Positions 1-12,900 of a stretch of DNA of 64,000 nt are shown here, piece by piece. Within the stretch, counting starts at the first letter, position 1. Each line of letters begins with the position of its first letter. A model generated the notes under the pieces. That model was not told the origin of the DNA. It saw only the letters and a list, made by a program, of their open reading frames with translations, and ran no database searches. The position numbers and the translations under genes are program-made. Source of the DNA: Sipunculus nudus (taxonomy: Eukaryota; Annelida; Sipuncula; Golfingiida; Sipunculidae); assembly GCA_026874595.1 (NCBI GenBank), contig CM049309.1, positions 43,415,079 to 43,479,078 on the forward strand. Direction: 5' to 3'.

Positions 1-2239
1 TAACCGTTTGCTTGCTCCTGTAAACAGGTGTTAGAAACAGTGGACCGGGCGGGATCACAGGTGTCACCATAAATACAACGCTTGGGGCTGTGTGCATCAC
101 TGAGCCACAACACCTGTCATTTATGAGATGCCCTGACTAACTTGGCCCCAAAAATGTAATACATGTTCCCTCTGGCTGAAACATCACATGACTCAGGCTT
201 TGAACCCAATACACGACCTAAACTAACCGTGTCATTTCAGCTAAGGCCCCTGGACCTATCGTACAAATCCATTGCGATGTGTTTTACAGTGAATTAACAT
301 TCGATCCATGGACCGTAATTTTCATCCAGCAGAGGACATGACGGTCCATGTATGGATTGGTTTGTCACGTGTGCGCAAAATCGGACCTCCGGACACGCTT
401 CTTTGTTATTGTGAACAGACAAACGTGGACTACATGTCTTGACTAACATGCAAAGTCATAACAAGGCTCAAAGGAAGTACTAAGACTGTCTGTTTGGATG
501 TTTTCATCTGAAAACTTTTGTATAAAGCAAAAGTGAACTGATAGTGTGAAAGAATAGGCACATTATTGGTCCTGATTGTGTCCCTTTAAATAAGTATTTT
601 GGGAAAGTTCGACATTAGCAGAAAAATAGCACTTGCCCGGAGGGAAAGCCTATAGATAGCCAAACGTGGTTTGCTCTGTCCGAAAAAAGTAGACCTCAAT
701 TTTTTTTCAAACAAAGTGAATGCATATTTTAATATTTATATCGACTAAGCTTTGTTAAATTTCTAAAATCATCCATTCCGAACTTCATTGGACCTTAAGA
801 CGCAACGTGAATGAATAACTAACTTGAAATGTCACGACCAAGACTGGTTTCTAAGGGAAGTCTGTTTCAAGGTGTAACTTCCTATTCAGATAGGTCCTTG
901 AATAATTTATCCATAGATATATCAAATTGTGGTAATCGGTCCAAAATAACTCAGATTCTTGATTAAAATAAATGTTAATTGTTGAACCCTGCTATAATGT
1001 TATTAATAAAAATATTTAATCAGTGGCATTAAACAGTGCGTGTTAGTATTAATTACATGAAATTATATGAAATATAAAAGGTGTTATTGTCCTATAGCGG
1101 AATACGCACAGTTAAACTTAGGCCTAAAAATGCACTTGTTCTTGTATGTACAGAGTAGCTGACAAATAAATGCGGCCTTTTATGGTGTACAATACTATTA
1201 GTACCTTTAATTCACTCTTATTTATGCTTCTCTTTTTCGCATTTTAGCTTTTGGACTGTAAACTATTGCCAAAGCCCTATTTGTTTAGACAATTAAGGCT
1301 TCATTATCTGCTTAACCTAGCGGCTATCTGCCAGTATCTGACCATTGTGACGTGTTGATTATGGCTCATTAGAATAAAGGAAACCGTTTAGTGCAATGAG
1401 GCACAAGTTAATAATATTTGCTTGAAAGAATAAACAGGTTTTCGGATTTTTAAGCCATTAAAGAATACGTTTCTCACACAGAGTAGTGTTCAAGTTAAGC
1501 ATTAACATTCACACACTTATATGATTTAACATTTTATTTCGTATATTATTCAGTTCAATCCTGACAAGGGCATGCATGACTTGAAGAAAAGTCCAGTTCT
1601 TGCACAACTGCACTGGCCCACACGATATTTAAGTTTATTTACCTCGGGTGTGCACATGTGGGGGAACTTCACACAAAACTCGAGAAGCCGTGCATTTAAA
1701 GTCCAGAAAGCAGGTAGCCTAATTAACAGCTGGGATCGATTGTTAATTATATACAGAAGAATTATAGCAACATCTCCATGATCTACAACTATATTTTTTT
1801 ACGCCTCACTGTCAATCCGTTAGTCCGGATTGCCATGAAATTTTTATGCCTGTTGATCATGGATACTTTGTGGCTTACTTACAATACTGGTGATGAGACA
1901 ATATATTATATAGTAGTTCGCGGGGTGCAGGGGCCTCCCAGGTCATACTTTCGTAGAATTTTAATTGTTTTTTTTTAGGATTGCAAGTTCCAGCGATTGT
2001 GTGAGTTTCTCAGTTGTGGATCCTTAATGTACTCACATGGAATTTCAGTTGAAGAATAATAAGACTGGTGGTGCCCCCTATTTTTGATCACGGAATTGTG
2101 TATTTTTGAGACTTTCAGTTTCCAGTGATTGTGTTTATTCTAAACTGTAGAATGTTAGTATTCTTTATGGTATTTGTTATTTTTTTTACTTAATACGGAT
2201 AATGGACAGCATTGTCATGTGAACAAATAAGATAGGTTG
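1..2239. other. Upstream intergenic DNA, no gene seen
   Basis: AT-rich sequence with only short ORFs of random composition. No domain, RNA gene or clear repeat was recognised. Confidence 0.5.
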
Positions 2240-2436
2240 TGCCACATGAAGGCCAATAAAATAGACCGGTATGTGGCGGGATAAAGGTTTTTACCGCGAC
2301 ACCGCCATCAGCCTTGACCTTGCTTGATCATCACAACGCGTCTCGTTGTGTGCAGTGATCTCATAAGACTGACAGCTCATTACAGGAAGATCAGGTATTA
2401 ATCACAGAACAGCTACCAAAGCCTGAAGGACACAGC
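2240..2436 (+). promoter_or_regulatory. PLAA: Probable PLAA promoter and 5' UTR
   Basis: A CCAAT pentamer at about 2251 lies some 185 bp upstream of the start codon. No TATA box is obvious, as expected for a housekeeping gene. Base composition changes from AT-rich upstream to balanced from about 2290 to 2580. The transcription start was not determined. Confidence 0.4.
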
Positions 2437-2576
2437 ATGGCCAAGAGATACAAGCTCCGATGTCAGCTACTGGGACACGAGAAAGACGTGAGGGCCGTGT
2501 GCGCCTGTATTTTACCGGACGGCGGTGTCGTGTCGGCGTCCCGGGACTGTACCGCCCGAGTCTGGTCACCCAATGA
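2437..2576 (+). CDS. PLAA: PLAA exon 1 (start codon, first WD40 blade)
   Basis: Encodes residues 1-46 plus two bases of codon 47. It contains [11 protein letters not shown] and [10 protein letters not shown], the GH and WD-like ends of the first WD40 repeat. The donor is GTAAGT at 2577. The exon is followed by a 3.9-kb first intron, the largest in this gene. Confidence 0.93.
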
Positions 2577-5500
2577 GTAAGTTGACAGGTTGACAGCTAA
2601 GCATCGGCAGTGTTCGTAGCCGCTTATGTACAGCAAGCCCCACCTGTGATAGGTATGTTAATGAAATAATTCCCATGGTTCCTTAGCTTGAGGTACTGGT
2701 ACAGTTAAAAAAAATGGGGGGGGGGGGGGGGGGAGGGGTGTATGTAAAACATAGACCTCAGATCCTGGATCTAAAAAATAATCTCTATCTTTAAAACCCT
2801 CATGGTAATTTGTTGAGATATTTTAGCAGAAAAGTAATAGCAATGTTTGCAGCAATATCCAGGATCCTGGATACCACCACATAAAAAGCTTCAGAGTAAA
2901 CTAGAGAATTTAAACCCTTGTAGGGAAAAAAAATTTTCTAATATAAAATATTGCGTTTATGACAAGGAAACCTAAGTAATCTAAGGAAGGTGTAGTACTT
3001 TATTTGAATGACCGACAAATTCAGCTAAATATTATGTTTTTCGCTTTTAAACCTGTGCAATCCTGGAAACAATGAACTGCGTGACCTTTGCTTGCTGAGC
3101 CAACATGGCCAATTACCATTGGTTACACAGGCAGCAGCTGGCCTCCCATGGCTGGGGTAAAACCCAGTGCAGACAAGGTTCCCCACTTTTCACTGTTTAT
3201 AAGGACAATATATTCTTCTAATCAACATTTTAAAGTGGACAAGCACTGTCTATAGAGTATGTTATATGCACATTTGATAAGATTAAGAATATCTTTATTT
3301 CACAACAAATATGACTTTTCAGTCAAAATATAAGAATTCAATTGTCATTTGGAAAGTCTCATGTTTTCTCAAATCATCTAGGGCTCTCGCACAGTGTAGC
3401 TTAGTAAGAGAGCATGGGAGCTAGGGCTAGCAGAAAAGTATCTATTGACGTATAATATGGTATAGGTGCATTATCGGGGCTGAACTTCAGGGGGTAGTTG
3501 TAGCTTAACCCACATTTTCGTTTTTAAAAAATGTGGGTTCAATGCCTAATAGGCTCCTACTAAATACTAATATAAGTAATATATAACAGCAGTTTATAAA
3601 TTAGAAATATGCAGGAAAAAATAAGCATCACTTTGACTTGATGTTTTGATGACTCTTGATGTTTTACACAATGTCTTTGACAAAAATACCAAAACTGCAA
3701 AGTGGTTTCACTTTTCACAGAATAAATGTGGGTTCACATGGAAAAATGTGGGATTTCATAAAAAAAAAGTTGGTTCTCTTGTTGAGTGTCTGTTACGCAT
3801 GAGACCACATTATCCTGCATAAAAATGTGGGTTCACTTGTTCTTTTAGCCCCGAAGTTCAACCCCATATTATGCACCTTGTGAGGCAGGCTGATTATTTA
3901 TTTGTAATTATACCTTATTTATGTAAGACAAGCTGGTTCAGAGTTGTATATAGTTTGCAAAAGTATTTCGTGGGCTGGTTTACGATACGAAACTTCTAGA
4001 ATTCGCCCAGAGAGTGCCCAGACAGAGTGTCTGGAACACACGGACAGGTGGGCGTGGCTTGATAACAGGCACGGCCTGTGATTGGCGAGTCGTGCTGGCG
4101 AGACAGACTGATTGTAGCATGGGCTTGTGTCGCTTGTTCTCGGTGTGGCCAGTTAAAAAAAAACACATGTTGAGGGACTGGATCTGAGGGTACTACACAG
4201 AAAAAAGTACTGGAGAGTGGGACGACAGCGATATGTGGGATGTGTGTAGGCTGTAGAGCAGAAGTTTTGAGACTTTTATGCTAGTGTGATGGAGCCAGAT
4301 GTGGTGGTGTCCAGTGTACATAGGACACACGCTCTTGTACTATTGTTCTGCAGAACTGTGGTATTTTGAATAGACTTTTATTTCCCGCTGATGAGTGGTC
4401 GTGTTGTGACACGGCGGATGGACTGAGATTTTTGGGCTCCGGGCATAGTTACTCAAATGTACACGGTTACAACTGAAGCGGGTCCCTGCTGGGATTATAT
4501 TTATTACGTCTGATGAACTGTTGAGTGGAGAGCCAGTTTTGTTTTATGAACTTTGGTGCTGAGAGCCAGTCTTGGATTCACCTAGTGGACGTGAGCAAAG
4601 ATTGAATTGTAAGATAAATGGACTGTTGAATAAGGCGCCGAGTAGCTACAGTGAAACACCGAGATGTGGACCTCGAACTGTGTATGTAAGCTATAAACCA
4701 GCCCATTTCATATTACACGTTTTACTTTGGTGTAGTTCACCTAAAAGGACTTAGTGTTTGTAATACAGTGTTATATGAGCCAGCTGTCAACATTACGTCT
4801 TGGTATGTTTTTTTATGTTTGTAGACCATTAAATGTATATATATTTTTTTTTTGTTATACCAGTCCTGTGGAATCTGTTCACATATTTCTTTCTTTTGTC
4901 ACAGGCAGTGCCAAATTCATTAGAGAGATACCATTCTTTTCATTATGGCCGGACCTTTCTTATTTTAACTTAATGATTATTATCTCTCTAGCAGGTTCTA
5001 GCCCTTGGCCGTGACAACCTATACTAAGTTTATTTTAGGTGTGGTTAAAAAACTAAAAGATTTGTTTTGCAATAACATTTTAAAATTAACACTTATGGAC
5101 CCTTGCCCAAGGACCTCATGGAACCAACATACCCCTTCGTAAATCATTGTTTAACCTTTTCTTTATTACATAATTTAAAATCACGTTTAGATGTAACACC
5201 CATATGATTTAGTTAATGTGTTTTTGTATCTGTGCATGTATTTACAACATTATTTCACCTACTTGTGCCATAAATGCACTAATGATATACATTTGTGAGT
5301 GACAAACGAGCATTTTCAGGTACCGTCCCTGCCTTCCACACAGGATTTAGTTTAAATTTGCACCAAATAAGCTAGGCAGACAACTGTGTCATGGCCAGAT
5401 GATAAAAATTCCCCAAGTTAGCATGGCAAAACTTGCTTTTGCCAGTGTGGCTAATAACAACCAATAACAGTTTGCCACCGGGTTTTCCTTTTGCCCCTGG

Positions 5501-6830
5501 CGACATGGTGAGAGGCCATCACTGGCCAGTATACCCTGGGTAATTATTTTATTGCCAACTTTAAATTGCATGGTTGTCCATGAATGGAACTTGAAACCTG
5601 TGTTATATGGAAGAGCTCTGATATTGTTCTCAGGTCGGCATTGACCGGTGGCTCATTTCATATAAATCTCCCTCAGTGTGCCTGCAATATTATATTTTCA
5701 TTTAAAATAATGTTCAATTATTCATATGAAATGTGTGACATAATTGCTTCTTTTTTTCATTGAGTCTAAATGAAAATATGAGTTGTGGTTAATGGGGTCT
5801 GTCATAACGGAACAGTCATCAAGTCAAGCAGTTGGAGTTTGTGTTCAGCAAAATATTTTTTTATACTTAAATCTTTCATTGAATCTGTCATTTACAAAGC
5901 TGCAACATTTGGGGTCTTTGCTCTGTTCTTTTTTTCAGCAACGGGTGTTTTTATTGGTATACATAATGGAAAGTCTTGAAATTTGTTTATAGAGTTGGGG
6001 ATCCAGGGGGCCATGGTTTATATACACTGCCAGGGGGAGAGGACCTACTTTTATTAAATCACTCTATGATGACAAGTCTTAGGAATTTATGCAGCACATA
6101 ACAAATCTATGTAAATTGTTATGAGTAGTACAATTTTGTGTCCCTAGTTGATTGATTCAAAAAGTGAGGTTCCCTTTGTAAGGCAGCATTGGGGTAGCCA
6201 ATCAAATTGTATCATTACAGTCATGTGACTTTGTTTTGTTCATTCACAAGTTCTCACATGTATGGTAACAAAAGGAAGACTAAAGTTTAACTGACTAAAA
6301 CTATGACTTTTCTCAATATTGCTTAAAATTCCTTCAGCTGAACCAGTTATGCAGTAATTACCAGTATTGAAACGTTATTCAATGTGGGTTTATTAAGCAG
6401 ATGATAAATCATCAAGATGTTATCACAGCTGTTCTGCTATTTACAGCCATGGCTCTCTACAGGAGGGACTCATCCTGGGTGGACACAGTAACTTCGTAGC
6501 TGCCGTGACTGTGACACCACCAGACGATAACCACCCACACGGTCTCATCTACACAGGCAGTTATGACAACCACATCTACGCCTTTACTCTTGACTCTCCT
6601 CAACCCCAGTTTAAACTTACAGGCCACACAAACTCAGGTTAATTTTATCATCATGAGCATCATTTGAAAATAATTGACTCATCAATGATCCAACCTGATT
6701 GGTGATCATAAACAGAAAATAATGGAACAATTCGAACTTTGATAAATATCTTTAAAGCAGTATTGTTATGGGTCACATTTCTTTTGTTTAGTATTCACTG
6801 CAGGTGCAGCTCTGGCTGCTCTGTAGATTA

Positions 6831-6914
<84 letters not shown>

Positions 6915-9900
6915 ATGAATAAAGACCTTTTACACCAGAGAAGCCATAAAACACCCTGCTTTGAAGTTAACAATGTGTTAAACTTCATTATTTTTGTTTT
7001 TATAAAGCAAAAAAGCATTTATGTACTAAACAAGACAAAAATAAAAATAATGCACTAATTAAGACCAGATATATCCTTGCTTATGCAAATATTCTATAGT
7101 CTGAAATACAATAGCCTTATAGTTTGGAAATAAAATGTCTGTGTCTGAAAAGAAAAGTCAGACATACAGTCAACTTGTTATATTGATCTCTTGTTTACAT
7201 TGTGCAGTCATTTAAGAACATATTTTGATGGTCATTTCTTATTACTGGGATTCTGAATACTATATGTTGCAGTGTGTTCGCTGGCAGCTGGGAAGTTTGG
7301 CACCCTATTAAGTGGGTCATGGGATGCAAGTGCCAAAGTTTGGTTGAACAAGAAGTGTGTCATGACCCTAGAAGGTGAGCAAGTCCAAGCTATACTCATT
7401 TAGAGCATCTTAAGTTCTTAAGCTTTCACAACTACTGGTTGGTTTGTACAAACCTCTTTGAAACTTGTTAGTGAAATTTATATATTTTGTTTTGGGGATA
7501 GACCTGTATTTACAGATATATTGCACCATATTTTAATGCATGTCCACTCACAATATATTATGTAAGGGCAAAAGGCATTAATGTTGTATATAGACCCGTC
7601 TGAATATATTGGACCACAGAATTGAGTAAGAATATCAAGATAGGAATTGTCTGTTGGTCCTTTGAAATTATCACTTAACAGCAGGATCTGTTTTGCTGTT
7701 GTAGAACTTCTTCGGCATTGGGAATGTTAGACCAAAATGGAGTTTGTTAAGTCAGGCATATTCCGTAGCTGTAAAAATTAGGTAGCTATAGCATCACCTA
7801 TACATCACTCATATATGTAGAAGCTTCACTGGTAGTTTTGAAAAGAGAAAAAAAATCTCTGAAAACTCAAGATGTCACCAGACAATTCAACAGAATAAAC
7901 AGATTACAATTGGTATAGTTCTGAAAAATTGCTACATAAAGGGAATGGTGTAGTTAATCGTGCACTGTTGTTCCAGGTCATGAAGCTGCTGTGTGGGCTG
8001 TTGCTGTAATGCCAGAAGCAGGCTTCATGCTGACTGGATCAGCAGACAAAACTATCAAGATGTGGAGGGCTGGAAGGTGTGAAAAGACATTCAGAGGTAC
8101 AATCACTTGTTACTGGTATCATGTGTGTAGACCGTAAAAGTAAAAGTACAATAGTAAAGCATGATGCAGCTGACTGTAGAGCTGAATTACTTAAGAATTA
8201 ATAAAATAGAACCAAAATTTATTACTCTGCTTATTGTTTAATACAGGATGAGATAACATCAGGTAAAGTCAGTTATCAAGAAAATGTGTATGAATATGTT
8301 CATTAGAAAGGATAATTATAGCACACTGTTACTTGAAATTATTTCCTTGATTTTATCAATAGGATCCCTGCAATACTCATTACATGTTATCATTTGGACC
8401 AGGTTTAAATATTTTTAATTGCTGTATCATATCTACAGGTCATGAGGATTGCGTGCGAGGTCTCATCATCCTGAACAAATCAGAATTTCTGTCCTGCTCA
8501 AATGATGCCTCTGTTCGGCGATGGTCCACTTCCGGTGAATGCATACAGGTGCACTATGGTCACAGTAACTTTGTATACTCCCTGGCTCTTCTTCCTAATG
8601 GCAAGGACTTTGTGACGGGCGGTGAAGACAGGAGTTTGAGAGTATGGGAAGACGGAGAATGTGTGCAGACGATCACCCACCCGACAGATTCTGTGTGGAG
8701 TGTTTGTGTGCTTCCTAATGGAGATATTGTCTCAGGAGCAAGGTAAACATTTTACCTACTGGAAGTCTTTATGCATAACAACATTAATCATGATATTTAT
8801 GCAGATTCCCTTAATATATCAGTCATACCATGCAAAAAAACGAGAAAAAAATGGTAAGATAGCGAATGTAATTGATCTGTAACATACCACAAAACAATAA
8901 AACCTCAAGACCACCAAACATAGTTGTGCAATAGGTGTTGTATGAAATGTACAAGAGATCATTATTAGCTCAGGACAGACTTTGTGAGGGAGAGAAGGGC
9001 ATTTCACAGAGGAATAACTACTTAAATTAACTTTTTCTGGAAATGTAACAAATAAATGAATATCAGGGTGTCTTTTTCTGTATTTTCTAGTGACAGGGTG
9101 TAAAGATATTCATGTTTTGTATTATGTAGTGACGGTGTGGTACGAGTATTCACAAGAGCTGAAGAGCGAGCCGCATTGGAAGAGGAACAGAAAGCATTTG
9201 AGGAGCAGGTTGCTGGGTCAGCCATCCCGGCCCAGCTTGGTGATATCAAAGCAGAAGATCTGCCAGGACCAGAAGCTCTGTACAACCCAGGTAGTAGACA
9301 CCACAACAGACAGCAAATGTTAAAATAAATTAAAGGGCCTTGTAGATATAGAGAAGTGCTTAAGTTAACCATGCACAAAGTAGGCCTGTGAGTTGTGAGG
9401 GCCCTTAGAATGGATTCAGTTATCAATTCTTTACCATAAATTAAATTCTCAATTCTGTTATTACTTAGGTAGAGAATTTCAGAATAAAAGCAATTTTTAG
9501 CAAAATGGATGTTAATAAATTTCAGTAAATAAAAGAAAAAATGTAGCTCCCCCTCTGTCGTAAATTTAGGGCACATACACGGTAAAGACCTTCATCTCCG
9601 TTAACTGTTCTTTTACATTTGAGAGCTCACAGAGTACTTTGGGATCATTCATGCAAAAAAAAAATTAAAATTGAAATTAATCAATTCAGAGTCAGTAATC
9701 GATTACAATTTACTCAATGGCTGGCAATTCAGTGCATAGATTCTTCGATGCATTGTAACACCCCCAATATTAAAGATATGTTGTCTGAATTTTTTTGTTT
9801 AATTTATTACGTGCACATCAGCTCCAAGGGTTGAGACTGCATCCAGATACTTTTTGCTTTAATGAACAGTTGTTTTTCAATGAATGATTTTTATTTTGTA

Positions 9901-12900
9901 AAATTCTTTATCTTTGAAAAAATAACACATTTAAAGATTGTGTGAAGTACCAGTCACAAGATGAATTTCTAGTTAATATGCAGAACATTCAGTAAGCAAT
10001 ATTTGAAGGATAAGAATCATAAATTTATACACTGGATAAAAATTATTTTCTTTATATTTTATGTATTTAAAAATATATATTTTACTGTAGAATCCTACCT
10101 GTATCACTTCATTTTACCACCAGGTAAATCATTTTAAATCTGAATGAAAGTGTATGGTAGCTAAACAATCAGTACAATTGATAGTTGTGTCTTTTGTAAA
10201 GGTAAGCGTGATGGCCAGACCATGATGGTCAAAGATGGTAACAACATCACGGCACATCAGTGGAGTGCAGCTGAAGGCCGATGGACGAAGATTGGGGATG
10301 TGGTAGGTTCGTCTGGTGGATCACAAGCAACATCAGGGAAAGTTCTGTATGAAGGCAAGGTTAGTCTTATGTTCTGTAACAATACATATGTCAAGTCTCC
10401 TGTGCTGTAGTGATATCATCTCCATTCACTCTAATTTTCATTATAATTTATATGGATAGACTTGTAAATCACTGTTTATATTTTAAAATTCACAGTCTCC
10501 ATAGGGGTAAAGCAACTTACTTGATATCCACAGTGGATGATACTCTAGCTCGATTCTAAGAGTACCCTATTTTTTACCAAAACAAACCATTATTTGTACA
10601 TAAATTGCACGCTATAGATTTAGCACACTATAGGTCTGGATTATGCTTCACCCTCATGAGGAAGTTCAGTCATTTTTGAAGTTGTTTCTAGCAGAGTGAT
10701 CACCTCTTAGGCCAAAAAAAATTAAAGGTATGGTTCTCAGGCACCGCCCGCATCAATTTCAAACCCCCGCATCAAAAATTTTTATTTTGATTTTCAATAA
10801 AAACTTTCCAATTTAGAGCTGCTGCCGCTTCGACATTTCTTTCAAAAAGATAAAACCATACAATTTCCCTTGTTTTGTAGTGCTTTTACTTATTTAGCTA
10901 AGTAAAACTGTTATTTTCATGCTTTTCCTTTATCATTTGACAATTTTATCGAAACATACCAAAAAATGTAAAATAAAAAAAGCGCCCGCCCGCATTTATT
11001 TCTGTTAAAAAGTGCCTGAGAACCATACCTTTTTTTTATTTTGGCCTTATAAGAATCTATGACTGCCTCAAGTTCGGTGGAACTCCAAAATATATGATTA
11101 CAACATCCAGATTCAGTACAACAGACAGTGTTTGCCATTGGAGTATATTTGACTTGTTTACTTTTATTATTTGAAATAACATGACTATACATTTGTTCTG
11201 GGCAAAAGGTTATTATGTCTGATGTTGTTCGGTGGCCATGACATCATCCCAGTGGTTTAGCTTACATTGTATGTAACTATGATCGTAAGTGTTGCATCAC
11301 AGTGAGTGCACTTCATTTTTCTATTACTTGAAGGAATATGACTACGTGTTTGATGTGGAGCTTGATGAGGGAAGTCCGCTGAAGCTTCCGTATAACACGT
11401 CAGAGGACCCGTGGTTCGCTGCTCAGCGTTTCATACATAAACATGAATTGCCTCAGCTCTTCCTTGACCAGATTGCCAAGTTTATTATGGATAACGCCAA
11501 AGGGGTCACACTGGGTCAAGCTTCAGCAGGGAATATGGACCCATTTACTGGTCAGTCTTTAAGCATGAGATCTACACTTAATAGTATTCAAGTGGTCCTG
11601 TGAAGCTGCTTCTTCCAAGCTAGGCACTGACATGCTCATATAAACAATGTGGTAACCTTAATATTCAAAAGAGGTAGCCTATCTCGGGTTCTTACTATTG
11701 CTGCATTCCCACCAAAACTTAGATGACAAAACCTGTATTTATCTTGATTTTCCTGTTGATAGGTTTTAGTTCTTTTACATGCCACCAGATGTCACCAAGG
11801 CAAAGCATCATGAACCTTGAATAATTTTTGGTTTATTACCAGAGTTTGTAATTGTAGAGATCACAACACTACCATTTTTATGGAATTAATTTTATTATTT
11901 TTTCTTAACAATTTCAAGTAGTTTTATATCATAGCTTCTTGTAATGTTCTTTTAACTGTGAATATTTTTGTGGAATATAATGATGTCACCTTTGAACCCA
12001 TGCCATCACCTTGATCATTTTAAAGATTTGAGTGTTATTAATTACATACAAATTTATGAGTTTGAATGGAATTAGTTTTTTTTTTTTTGCTGTATTTCAG
12101 GGGCAAGTAGTTACTCAAGTGGAGGAGGGACTGCTCAGGGACCCTCAACGGGGGTGGATCCATTTACGGGAGCAGGCCGTTATGTTCCTAGTTACTCAGA
12201 GAGCTCAACTGGTGGCACAACACATGGGGCAGACCCCTTCACAGGTAATTGTCTCAAACATTATCAATAAATGATTTAATAGCGCTATTTTAATAATAAT
12301 TATTATACATTGTGACACAATTAATAATTGATTTAAATAAGGTTGTATTTTCAAGGTTAGAAATAGTTTCTGTTTTCTATCGCCAAAACGTTTATCCCTG
12401 GATGTGATAACCTGTAGTTTTCCTTTTGTTCACCAGGTGGCAGCAGCTACAACCCATCTGGTGCAGTAGCTAAACCACAGAAAACAAGTAATCAGTACTT
12501 CCCCAAGACAACATTCCTCAGCTTTGATACAGCAAACACTTCAGCTATCACAGGTAAAGTCTTATCAATTAAGCAGTTTTAATTTGGTTGCTCTTTTCTC
12601 TATGAGGACGATTATGAAGTGATATATTCTTATTGTGAATTTAAAGATTAAAACCAGGAATTCTGTATCCTGATGTAGCCTGTTGTGAATATTAACAGCT
12701 TCAGAGGTATTGCCTTCATTCCTTAATTTCTGGAATTCTGTGGTGTTTTCATGCTTCATTGTTGTGTTCAGCAATTTTATGACTGACTTTTCTTTTATAA
12801 GATTCATGCAATCAGTGTTTTTGTAATTATTCAGAAAAACTGGGATTAGTGCATCTGTAACCTGTGTCAGAAATATTATTCATTATTTGATCTGAAATAT

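Larger units (their letters stand above)
2577..6446 (+). other. PLAA: PLAA intron 1 with repeat insertions
   Basis: Holds a poly-G run (2716-2733), an inverted-repeat element (about 3464-3879) and a possible LTR-like segment (about 4168-5016). The remainder is AT-rich and featureless to me. Confidence 0.6.

Noticed and set aside
4380-4420. Second CTGATGAG hammerhead-like word
   Set aside because: No GAAA box follows at a usable distance.
6766-7058. Poly-IY proteins over the AT tract
   Set aside because: They arise from an (AT)n microsatellite in a PLAA intron.
9022-9576. 184-codon minus-strand frame opposite PLAA exon 6
   Set aside because: Antisense shadow; the plus strand has the conserved PLAA exon with correct borders, and the minus frame has no known domain.
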